Shown in pieces: positions 1-5,042 of a stretch of DNA of 8,841 nt. Both the position numbers and the translations under genes were made by a program. How positions within the stretch are numbered: position 1 is the stretch's first letter; each line of letters starts with the position of its first letter. The notes beneath the pieces are model-generated. The model was not told where the DNA came from. It ran no database searches and worked only from the letters and a program-made list of their open reading frames with translations. The stretch lies in assembly GCA_021816385.1 (NCBI GenBank), contig JAKAYJ010000042.1, positions 1 through 8,841 of the forward strand, given 5' to 3'. The DNA is from Thermoplasmata archaeon (GTDB lineage Archaea > Thermoplasmatota > Thermoplasmata > Thermoplasmatales > Thermoplasmataceae).

Positions 1-839
1 ATGAGGTCTTCAAGACATGCAGTCAGGATAAGAGGGTTGAGTCATATCACATAAGGATGAAATGGTTTGTTGAAGCACATGCCAGATCATATGATGTAAT
101 GAAACAGTTCACTAACCGGGAGATTGGCGTGATATATGCAAATGGAGATGTTCAGTCTTTTGAGAATAAGGACCCAGGATTGAAGGAAGAGGTTGAATAT
201 GAACAGAGATATTCATTTTTTGATGCGTTAATACGCGGTGATATCCACTGGTATGTTGATGAATGTGAGAAAATCGGTCACATCCATGGTAAATCTTCGA
301 GGCCAGATCTGGAAAACAGGGTTGACTGGATCGGTGTCAATTATTACAGCAGAAATGTTGTGATCAGAACTGGGTCCGGGTATGAGAATGTTAAGGGACT
401 GGGATATGATACAGGATGGATTTCCTATGAGAAATCCCTTGACGGAAGATCAGTTAGCGAGACAGGATGGGAAATCTATCCAGAGGGAATATATAATGTT
501 ATAATGAGTTATCATAACCGTTACGGCCTTCCCATGATGATCACCGAGAATGGAATGGCAGATGATAATGACAGATTCAGGTCCAGATATATTGTATCCC
601 ATCTTAAAAATCTTGAAAGGGCCATAAATGATGGTGCAAATGTTGATGGATACCTCCACTGGGCGCTCACCGATAACTTTGAATGGGGTAGTGGATATTC
701 AAAGAAATTTGGATTGATAAAGGTTGATTATACCACCAAGCAGAGGTACATCAGGCCAAGTGCACTTGTCCTTAAGGAAATAACAAAAAACAATGGCATT
801 CCGAAAGAACTTGAATGGCTGGGAGAAGATAAATTCTGA
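1..839 (+). CDS. GH1 family beta-glycosidase, archaeal LacS type (5' end outside the window)
   Basis: C-terminal part of a retaining family 1 glycoside hydrolase, which releases terminal beta-linked sugars (galactose, glucose or related), probably in the cytoplasm. The frame is open from the window edge, so the ATG at 57 is internal. The 279 visible residues match the second half of LacS-like enzymes, which are about 490 residues long. Visible family blocks are EAHARSYD, DWIGVNYYSR, GWEIYPEG, ITENGMAD and LHWALTDNFEW, followed by the conserved tail RPSALVLKEI. The catalytic nucleophile is the Glu of TENG, codon 546-548. The acid/base Glu (NEP motif) lies upstream of the window. No secretion signal can be judged. 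Substrate preference cannot be read from this half. The gene ends 3 bases before the stop of a convergent gene, so no separate terminator fits between them. The family call is firm; the sugar specificity is not. Confidence 0.93.
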   Translation, partial: EVFKTCSQDKRVESYHIRMKWFVEAHARSYDVMKQFTNREIGVIYANGDVQSFENKDPGLKEEVEYEQRYSFFDALIRGDIHWYVDECEKIGHIHGKSSRPDLENRVDWIGVNYYSRNVVIRTGSGYENVKGLGYDTGWISYEKSLDGRSVSETGWEIYPEGIYNVIMSYHNRYGLPMMITENGMADDNDRFRSRYIVSHLKNLERAINDGANVDGYLHWALTDNFEWGSGYSKKFGLIKVDYTTKQRYIRPSALVLKEITKNNGIPKELEWLGEDKF

Positions 840-842
840 AAT

Positions 843-1136
843 TTATGGCCCGAAAAGGAATCCAACACCGCTCTGTGCAGCTTCCTCTTCATCCTTGATC
901 TTTTTGTAGACAACAGAAGCTTCTTTTTCAGGCAGTGGCTTTACCATGTTTTCAAATAAATTATCAAGTTTTGGGAATATTTCTGCCTGTCCCTCCACAA
1001 CCAGGATGATCTTTTCATCATATCCGAGTGTTGAACCATCCTTCTGGATAACTGTCTGTCTTCCCATAATGTCATCTGACAGAACCTTGTCTATCAGCGA
1101 TTTTTGATCCTTATTCAAGGCATATATCCTGAACAT
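843..1136 (-). CDS. Small uncharacterised protein, 97 residues
   Basis: I do not recognise this protein. The ATG at 1136 gives a 97-residue soluble polypeptide with no signal peptide, membrane segment or cysteine. It begins MFRIYALNKDQ, has a hydrophobic strand-like stretch (KIILVVEGQAEIF) near residues 42-54, then a charged helix-like run (KKIKDEEEAAQSG). It ends in a glycine-rich hydrophobic tail, GVGFLFGP. The strand/helix alternation and low-complexity-free composition look like a genuine compact protein. The frame fills the space between its neighbours with a 3-base gap to the converging glycosidase, and a weak TATA-like element is correctly placed upstream. It lies downstream of the CBS-domain gene in the same orientation, 77 bases away, so it could be transcribed alone or by read-through. 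It is probably real, but its function is unknown. Confidence 0.7.
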   Translation of the reverse strand: MFRIYALNKDQKSLIDKVLSDDIMGRQTVIQKDGSTLGYDEKIILVVEGQAEIFPKLDNLFENMVKPLPEKEASVVYKKIKDEEEAAQSGVGFLFGP

Positions 1137-1157
1137 GATCCCATATTTTCCCGGTGA

Positions 1158-1165
1158 CTTTAATG
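1158..1165 (-). promoter_or_regulatory. Weak TATA-like box for the 97-residue protein gene
   Basis: On the minus strand this reads CATTAAAG, centred 25.5 bases before the ATG at 1136. That is the same distance as the clearer TATA boxes in this window. The sequence is a poor match to the archaeal TTTAWATA consensus. A second AT-rich block (CTTATTTTTG) lies further upstream, so the assignment is tentative. Confidence 0.35.
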
Positions 1166-1175
1166 TTTTCCTTTC

Positions 1176-1205
1176 AAAAATAAGTAATTATTGCTTAAAA
1201 TAAAG
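1176..1205 (-). terminator. T-rich terminator candidate after the CBS-domain gene
   Basis: Downstream of the stop codon (1216-1214) the minus strand reads CTTTATTTTAAG and then CTTATTTTTG, giving T runs of 3, 4 and 5. Archaeal RNA polymerase commonly stops at such oligo-T tracts. There is only a weak 4-bp stem (GCTT/AAGC at 1193-1206). Confidence 0.4.
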
Positions 1206-1213
1206 CAGGTAGC

Positions 1214-1744
1214 CTATTCCATATGACCACATTTTTCGTTATTACACTTGAAGACAGTAATTTCTCCCTTTGCATTGTATACTGGTTCCATGGTTCCAAC
1301 CATGCATACAGGGCATCTGAATTTGAATTTCTTGCTTCTATGGGACAGCAGGACCTCAGATACACTCTGTACAGAAAGGTGTCTAGATAGATCAGTTATT
1401 GTAATTATTCCCAGCAGCTTATCATCTTTATCAAAAACAGCACACCTGCTCAGACCGTTATTTGCAAGGAAACTGGCAACATCCTTAACATCATCATCTG
1501 CCATCACCCTGGGTATTGGTGTTCTCATGACTGATTTCACAAGAACCTCTGAAGCAGGCGTGTTCCTGAGAACAAATCTGTTGATTATACTTCTCTCACT
1601 GATTATACCAACATAGCGATTATCTCCATTGGTAACTAGAAGCCCGTACAATCCGTTATCATTCATCATCCTGACAGCATCAAACACGGTTGCATTCTGG
1701 TCTATAGACTTGAAGGTTTTCTGTACTATATTTCCAACTTTCAT
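1214..1744 (-). CDS. Two-CBS-domain protein with C-terminal zinc ribbon
   Basis: A 176-residue cytoplasmic protein with a CBS pair (Bateman module, about residues 5-57 and 70-124) and a C-terminal zinc ribbon. CBS pairs usually bind adenine nucleotides or S-adenosyl ligands and act as energy or metabolite sensors. Visible CBS marks are the ends of each repeat, YVGIISERSIIN (44-55) and LLGIITITDLSRHL (110-123), and VMRTPIPRVMADDDV opening the second repeat. The ribbon has Cys144, Cys147, Cys167 and Cys172 (C-X2-C-X19-C-X4-C), which suggests a protein or nucleic-acid contact. The ATG at 1744 is supported by a TATA box 24.5 bases upstream. The gene has its own promoter and terminator-like elements on both sides, so it is probably a single-gene unit. 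The ligand and the partner are not evident. The domain call is firm; the role is inferred. Confidence 0.88.
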   Translation of the reverse strand: MKVGNIVQKTFKSIDQNATVFDAVRMMNDNGLYGLLVTNGDNRYVGIISERSIINRFVLRNTPASEVLVKSVMRTPIPRVMADDDVKDVASFLANNGLSRCAVFDKDDKLLGIITITDLSRHLSVQSVSEVLLSHRSKKFKFRCPVCMVGTMEPVYNAKGEITVFKCNNEKCGHME

Positions 1745-1764
1745 GAGTAATAATTTTATCTAAT

Positions 1765-1772
1765 ATTATAAA
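1765..1772 (-). promoter_or_regulatory. TATA box of the CBS/zinc-ribbon gene
   Basis: The minus strand reads TTTATAAT, a good match to the archaeal TATA consensus, centred 24.5 bases before the ATG at 1744. This spacing puts the transcription start at or next to the start codon, so the mRNA is probably leaderless. Confidence 0.7.
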
Positions 1773-1800
1773 GACTTTGAAGGAAAACTGAACAGTTACC

Positions 1801-1820
1801 AAAAAGGTTCTTAAAAACCT
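1801..1820 (-). terminator. Hairpin plus T-tract terminator overlapping a stop codon
   Basis: On the minus strand AGGTT(T)-TTAA-(G)AACCT forms a 5-bp stem, 6 bp with a T-G wobble, closed by a TTAA loop. It runs directly into five T residues at 1805-1801. The stop codon of the 111-residue gene (1813-1811) lies inside the loop. The arrangement resembles a bacterial intrinsic terminator. The T tract alone would suffice in many archaea. It would separate the regulator unit from the CBS-domain gene. Confidence 0.55.
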
Positions 1821-2146
1821 CTGACTTTTATTTTCCCACTGAACGACTTATAAAGACGAACGGTTTTTCTTTCCCTGTCCACCGAATCCAGGAAGAACCT
1901 GTCAGTAGCTATATTCAGCTTTAAATCGTTTTTTATCTCTACCATCCCGTCTTGAGGGACTTCAGATACTATTGCATTTACCTCCTCTATCATCTGGCAT
2001 ATCTCATCTTTACATGGACCCTTCTTATGTGTAACATATATGAGAATCCAGAAATTACCAGCATTCCTGGAAATTGACTCGGGTATCAGAACTTTACCCT
2101 TCCCAATTCTGACCTCTTTCTCCTTATCCAGCCGGATCACCATCAC
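1811..2146 (-). CDS. Uncharacterised 111-residue protein, second gene of the metal-regulator unit
   Basis: I do not recognise this family. The product is a soluble, charged 111-residue protein without membrane segments. Its N-terminal part is strand-like (VIRLDKEKEVRIGKGKVLI), then comes the aromatic hydrophobic core NFWILIYVTHKKG. The middle is acidic and helical and contains the only two cysteines, Cys45 and Cys50. These sit near His40 as H-X4-C-X4-C, which could be a metal or redox site, although that is only inference. The C-terminus is basic (KSFSGKIKVRGF). It starts 19 bases after the stop of the TRASH-domain regulator and has no promoter of its own, so the two should be co-transcribed. 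GTG at 2146 is preferred over ATG at 2143 because GGATGAT lies 5 bases upstream, the spacing used by other operon-internal genes here. A link to metal handling rests on location only. Confidence 0.8.
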   Translation of the reverse strand: MMVIRLDKEKEVRIGKGKVLIPESISRNAGNFWILIYVTHKKGPCKDEICQMIEEVNAIVSEVPQDGMVEIKNDLKLNIATDRFFLDSVDRERKTVRLYKSFSGKIKVRGF

Positions 2147-2151
2147 TAAAT

Positions 2152-2158
2152 ATCATCC
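2152..2158 (-). promoter_or_regulatory. SD-like site deciding the GTG start at 2146
   Basis: The minus strand reads GGATGAT, then 5 bases, then GTG. This partially matches the archaeal anti-SD complement GGAGGTGAT. The same GAT-N5-GTG geometry occurs before the P-type ATPase and the MFS genes, which favours GTG 2146 over the adjacent ATG at 2143. Confidence 0.5.
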
Positions 2159-2165
2159 AGAATCA

Positions 2166-2690
2166 TTAACTCTCTACTTTCAGTGATTCCCTCTTTTTAA
2201 GATCTCTTTCACAGTTAGGGCAGCATGCATACATTGTCCTACCATTCAGTTCAAATACCACGGTTGGCTTCTCCATTAGCTTTCCACAGTAATCACACCT
2301 GACATTTATGACTCTCCCAACGGTGTTGTTTAATTGCCTCCTAGTTGCGAATTTAATATCGATGACCTCAATTCCTTGAAGCATGGGCAGAGATTCATAA
2401 TATATTACAGCTAAAAATGATCCGTCAATCAATTCAAAGTGCTCTATCATTAGATCTTCATTCATGTTTAGAAGAGACTTAACGTGAAGTATCACAAGAT
2501 CATTCTGATCTTCCTCTGTAAATATTGTAAAATGAGTTATTTTTCCTGAGTTAACAAGATTTGCAAGAGTTTTACTTGCGGTGATTCTGCTTATATTGAG
2601 TTCACCTGCCAGCTCAAGTATGCTTGCCCTTGAATTTTTTCGGAGTATATTTATCATTCTTTGCTCAATTTCCCTGGCATCTTTGTTCAT
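2166..2690 (-). CDS. copR: Lrp-like HTH regulator with C-terminal TRASH metal-sensing domain (CopR/CopT type)
   Basis: A 174-residue predicted metal-responsive transcription factor. Residues 8-51 form an Lrp/AsnC-type winged helix (IEQRMINILRKNSRAS, then ELAGELNISRITASKTL with the recognition helix). A linker or ligand-type domain spans about 52-125. Residues 132-160 form a TRASH domain with Cys132, Cys135, Cys156, Cys157 and Cys160. Cys135-X20-Cys156-X3-Cys160 fits the TRASH pattern. This architecture is that of the Sulfolobus copper regulator CopR (also called CopT) and, from memory, the Ferroplasma CopY-type regulator. It is divergent from a TRASH carrier and a Cu+ ATPase, its likely targets. 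The ATG at 2690 has a TATA-like box 24.5 bases upstream, so the mRNA is probably leaderless. Repeats over its own promoter suggest autoregulation. The metal could be copper, silver or mercury; copper is favoured by the neighbouring pump. The symbol is by family resemblance. Confidence 0.88.
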   Translation of the reverse strand: MNKDAREIEQRMINILRKNSRASILELAGELNISRITASKTLANLVNSGKITHFTIFTEEDQNDLVILHVKSLLNMNEDLMIEHFELIDGSFLAVIYYESLPMLQGIEVIDIKFATRRQLNNTVGRVINVRCDYCGKLMEKPTVVFELNGRTMYACCPNCERDLKKRESLKVES

Positions 2691-2729
2691 AATGTAAAAT
2701 TACTACTCATTACTTAAACATTATGTAAA
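2688..2729. repeat. Three 11-base elements in the divergent copper promoter (candidate operator)
   Basis: Three related elements occur: CATAATGTAAA (2688-2698), CATTACTTAAA (2708-2718) and CATTATGTAAA (2719-2729). The first and third differ at one position. The second and third are in direct tandem with 9 of 11 matches. Start offsets are 20 and 11 bases, about two turns and one turn of DNA. CATAATGT (2688-2695) and ACATTATG (2718-2725) are also perfect inverted repeats. The middle copy covers the regulator's TATA box, the first covers its start codon, and the third lies just upstream of the TATA box of the TRASH-carrier gene. The regulator encoded next door is the obvious candidate binder (inference). 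Confidence 0.55.
2711..2718 (-). promoter_or_regulatory. TATA-like box of the TRASH-domain regulator
   Basis: The minus strand reads TTTAAGTA, centred 24.5 bases before the ATG at 2690. The spacing fits a leaderless transcript. It lies inside the middle 11-base repeat, so a protein bound there would compete with TBP. Confidence 0.55.
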
Positions 2730-2737
2730 GAATAAGC

Positions 2738-2743
2738 TTTTAT
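2738..2743 (+). promoter_or_regulatory. TATA-like box of the copper carrier/pump operon
   Basis: TTTTAT, preceded by purine-rich GAATAAGC that could serve as BRE, is centred 24.5 bases before the ATG at 2765. This implies a leaderless transcript. The 11-base repeat copy at 2719-2729 ends 8 bases upstream, where archaeal Lrp-type activators can assist TBP. Confidence 0.55.
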
Positions 2744-2764
2744 CAACATCCGGAATACGTATCT

Positions 2765-2905
2765 ATGGCAATAGATGTAATTTGTGGAATGAAAGTGAAG
2801 GAAGACACCAAATATGTAAGCGAATTCCAGGGAAAGAAATTCTATTTCTGCAGTGAAAGTTGCAAGAAGGAATTTGACAAGAACCCGTTAAAGCATAGCA
2901 GATAG
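2765..2905 (+). CDS. Stand-alone TRASH/YHS-type metal-binding protein, 46 residues (putative copper carrier)
   Basis: A tiny cytoplasmic protein consisting only of a TRASH/YHS-like metal-binding domain. Key residues are Cys7 (in VICGM), Cys29 and Cys33 (in FYFCSESCKKEF), spaced C-X21-C-X3-C. Such stand-alone domains accompany archaeal copper pumps and are proposed to be metallochaperones handing the ion to the pump or the regulator. The first 37 residues align without gaps to the N-terminus of the next gene's product, with 18 identities and all three cysteines at the same positions, so this is a local domain duplication. The ATG at 2765 is supported by a TATA-like box 24.5 bases upstream. The P-type ATPase starts 10 bases after the stop, so the two form one operon. 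Copper is inferred from the pump; other soft metals are possible. Confidence 0.88.
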   Translation: MAIDVICGMKVKEDTKYVSEFQGKKFYFCSESCKKEFDKNPLKHSR

Positions 2906-2911
2906 GCGATC
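2905..2911 (+). promoter_or_regulatory. SD-like site before the ATPase GTG start
   Basis: GGCGATC overlaps the last base of the preceding TAG stop and sits 5 bases (counting from GAT) before GTG 2916. It differs from the archaeal GGTGATC complement at one base. It supports coupled translation from the carrier gene and the non-ATG start. Confidence 0.5.
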
Positions 2912-2915
2912 AGCA

Positions 2916-4985
2916 GTGCCTACGGATCCTGTCTGCGGTATGTTTGTATCCGAAGACAGTCAGCTTTATTCAGATATAGATGGAAAAAGGTATTATTTCT
3001 GTTCAAAATCGTGCATGGATCGATTCAAATCTCCAGAGGCAGAAGCCGCGAGATTGAAACACAAACTCGCTGTTGGCTGGGTTTTCTCCATCATAATCAT
3101 GGCTGTAATGTATTTGACCTCAAATTTCCAGTATAAGGATTATCTTCTGCTGTTGTTTGCAATACCCGTACAGTTCTATTCTGGTCTCAACTTCTATACT
3201 GGGGCTGCTGAGTCCATAAAGAACAAAAGCAGCAATATGGATCTTCTTATTGCGATTGGAACACTTACAGCTTTCTTCTTTTCCCTATTTGTAACAATAT
3301 TTCCAGATGCAATATCTGGAGCTTCTGTATATTATGATGCTTCATCATTCATAATTACCCTGATACTTACCGGTACATTCATAGAAAATCTATCTAAGAG
3401 GAGGGCTAATGGATCAGCTGCGAAGCTACTTGAAATGATGCCTGAAAAGGTTCATGTCATAATCAACAATGAAGAGGTTGAGAAGCCAAGAAATGAGGTA
3501 GATGTGGGGGAATTATTAATCGTCAGGCCTGGTGAAATAATTCCTGTAGATGGGGTGGTTCGTTCAGGTGAATCAGAAATAGATCAGAGCATGGTAACAG
3601 GAGAACAGGATCCGGTTTTTGTATCAAAGGATAGCAATGTATTTTCAGGTTCTAAAAACCTAAACGGAGCCCTAAATATAGAAGTTCTTAAGAAGTCTTC
3701 AGACAGCACTGTAAACAGAATTTATGAACTGATTCAGGGGGCCATTTCTGGAAGGGTGAAAATCCAGAAGGTTGCTGATGCATTTGCTTCTGTATTCGTA
3801 CCGGTTGTTCTTACAGTAGCTACCATATCTGGATTATTCTGGTACTTTTATCTCTCCAGTGTTTCCAACGGACTCGACATTGAGATAGCTGTCCTTGCAT
3901 TTGTTTCTGTTGTGGTTATTGCCTGTCCCTGTGCAATAGGACTTGCCGGACCGATTACACTCCTCATTTCTTCCAGCGTGTCTTCCCAGAATGGGATAGT
4001 TATAAAGAATTCTGGAGCAATCGAAAGAATGTCAAAGGCAACAATCGTTTTATTTGACAAGACCGGTACACTTACAGAATCGCAGCCATCAATTCTGAGT
4101 ATAGAACCATCAGGATCCGTTGATTCTTCAGAACTTGTTTCAATCGCTGCGTCCCTGGAGAAATTCTCAACCCACCCAATTGGTAGGGCAATATATCTCT
4201 ATGCAATGAAGGAGAATATGCCACTGAATGAGGTCCATGGATTTATGGAGATTCCAGGATCCGGCGTGGAAGGTAAAATAAATGGTATAAATACTGAGGT
4301 TAAAAGGGCCAAAGATTCAGGTATTTCATCGGTTTCTGTCAGGCGTGGTGATGAGGAGATAGGAAAGATCAAACTGTCTTACAATATTCGAACAACCGCA
4401 GGAAAGGCTGTCAGTAACTTGAAGAAGCTTGGCCTTAAGGTGGGCATGGTAACAGGCGATTCTATAGGTGAAGCAGAGCGTATAGCGGGACTTCTTGGTA
4501 TAGACCTCATACATGCTGAGCTTAAACCGGAAGAGAAATCAGGAGTAATAACAGTCTATCAGGAGAAGGGTGAATATGTAGTCTTCGTTGGAGATGGAAT
4601 AAATGATTCCATTGCGCTGGAAACAGCAGATGCAGGTTTTGCTATGTCTTCAGGAAGTGATATTGCAAAGGATGCGGGAGATATCATTCTCATCAACGAT
4701 GATCTAACAAATGTTCCCGCTTCCATAGTGATCTCAAGGGATACTGTGTCAAAGGTCAGGCAGAACATTGGTTGGGCAATAGGGTATAATACCATTCTGA
4801 TTCCCATAGCCGCCGGTATTCTTGTGCCTGTTTTTTCCCTTGGAATATACTCATTTTTACCCATACTCAGTGCACTTGCCATGGGTCTGAGTTCAACTTC
4901 TGTCGTGATGAATTCGCTACTGCTTAAGAAAAGGATAGGGAAGGATCTCAATATAATACTTGATAAACAGTCTCCAAATATTTAA
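2916..4985 (+). CDS. copA: Cu+-exporting P1B-type ATPase with N-terminal TRASH domain
   Basis: A 689-residue membrane pump that uses ATP to expel monovalent soft metal, most likely Cu+ (or Ag+), from the cytoplasm. Instead of the usual HMA domain it begins with a TRASH domain (Cys7, Cys29, Cys33). Two membrane-helix pairs follow (about 50-125 and 128-160). Next come the actuator loop TGE (228-230), the ion-site CPC (337-339), the phosphorylated Asp381 of DKTGT, HP (420-421) and GDGIND (559-564). Tyr624-Asn625 in the seventh helix and M656-X2-SS in the eighth are the P1B-1 signature for Cu+/Ag+. All catalytic motifs are intact. Translation starts at GTG 2916, since no ATG precedes the TRASH domain in frame. 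It is the second gene of the operon with the TRASH carrier and lies opposite the regulator. Export direction is inferred from the family. Confidence 0.95.
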   Translation: MPTDPVCGMFVSEDSQLYSDIDGKRYYFCSKSCMDRFKSPEAEAARLKHKLAVGWVFSIIIMAVMYLTSNFQYKDYLLLLFAIPVQFYSGLNFYTGAAESIKNKSSNMDLLIAIGTLTAFFFSLFVTIFPDAISGASVYYDASSFIITLILTGTFIENLSKRRANGSAAKLLEMMPEKVHVIINNEEVEKPRNEVDVGELLIVRPGEIIPVDGVVRSGESEIDQSMVTGEQDPVFVSKDSNVFSGSKNLNGALNIEVLKKSSDSTVNRIYELIQGAISGRVKIQKVADAFASVFVPVVLTVATISGLFWYFYLSSVSNGLDIEIAVLAFVSVVVIACPCAIGLAGPITLLISSSVSSQNGIVIKNSGAIERMSKATIVLFDKTGTLTESQPSILSIEPSGSVDSSELVSIAASLEKFSTHPIGRAIYLYAMKENMPLNEVHGFMEIPGSGVEGKINGINTEVKRAKDSGISSVSVRRGDEEIGKIKLSYNIRTTAGKAVSNLKKLGLKVGMVTGDSIGEAERIAGLLGIDLIHAELKPEEKSGVITVYQEKGEYVVFVGDGINDSIALETADAGFAMSSGSDIAKDAGDIILINDDLTNVPASIVISRDTVSKVRQNIGWAIGYNTILIPIAAGILVPVFSLGIYSFLPILSALAMGLSSTSVVMNSLLLKKRIGKDLNIILDKQSPNI

Positions 4986-4986
4986 A

Positions 4987-4994
4987 TTATTTTT
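4987..4994 (+). terminator. Oligo-T terminator after the copper ATPase
   Basis: TTATTTTT begins immediately after the TAA stop and includes five consecutive T. Such tracts commonly end archaeal transcripts. No stem is visible. The next gene has its own TATA-like box at 5013-5020. Confidence 0.45.
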
Positions 4995-5012
4995 CAATAA
5001 ATAGAAAGATAA

Positions 5013-5020
5013 TATTTTTA
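5013..5020 (+). promoter_or_regulatory. TATA-like box of the alpha/beta hydrolase gene
   Basis: TATTTTTA is centred 26.5 bases before ATG 5043, which fits a leaderless transcript from that ATG. It would be too close to a start at TTG 5025. It may also contribute T residues to termination of the upstream operon. Confidence 0.5.
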
Positions 5021-5042
5021 ATCCTTGACATATTGGTTTATA

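Noticed and set aside
57..59. ATG as the start of the glycosidase gene
   Set aside because: The same frame stays open to the window edge, and the protein would lack the N-terminal half of the GH1 barrel, including the NEP acid/base. The gene is cut by the window, not short.
1248..1616. Plus-strand open frame of 122 codons
   Set aside because: It lies entirely opposite the well-supported CBS/zinc-ribbon gene and has no recognisable domain.
4559..4951. Minus-strand open frame of 130 codons
   Set aside because: It lies opposite the P-type ATPase hydrolase and membrane region, so it is a shadow of conserved sequence.
5025..5042. TTG start giving a 328-residue hydrolase
   Set aside because: It would sit only about 8 bases after the TATA-like box centre, has no SD, and adds MTYWFI, which looks like translated promoter DNA. 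ATG 5043 fits the spacing seen at other genes.
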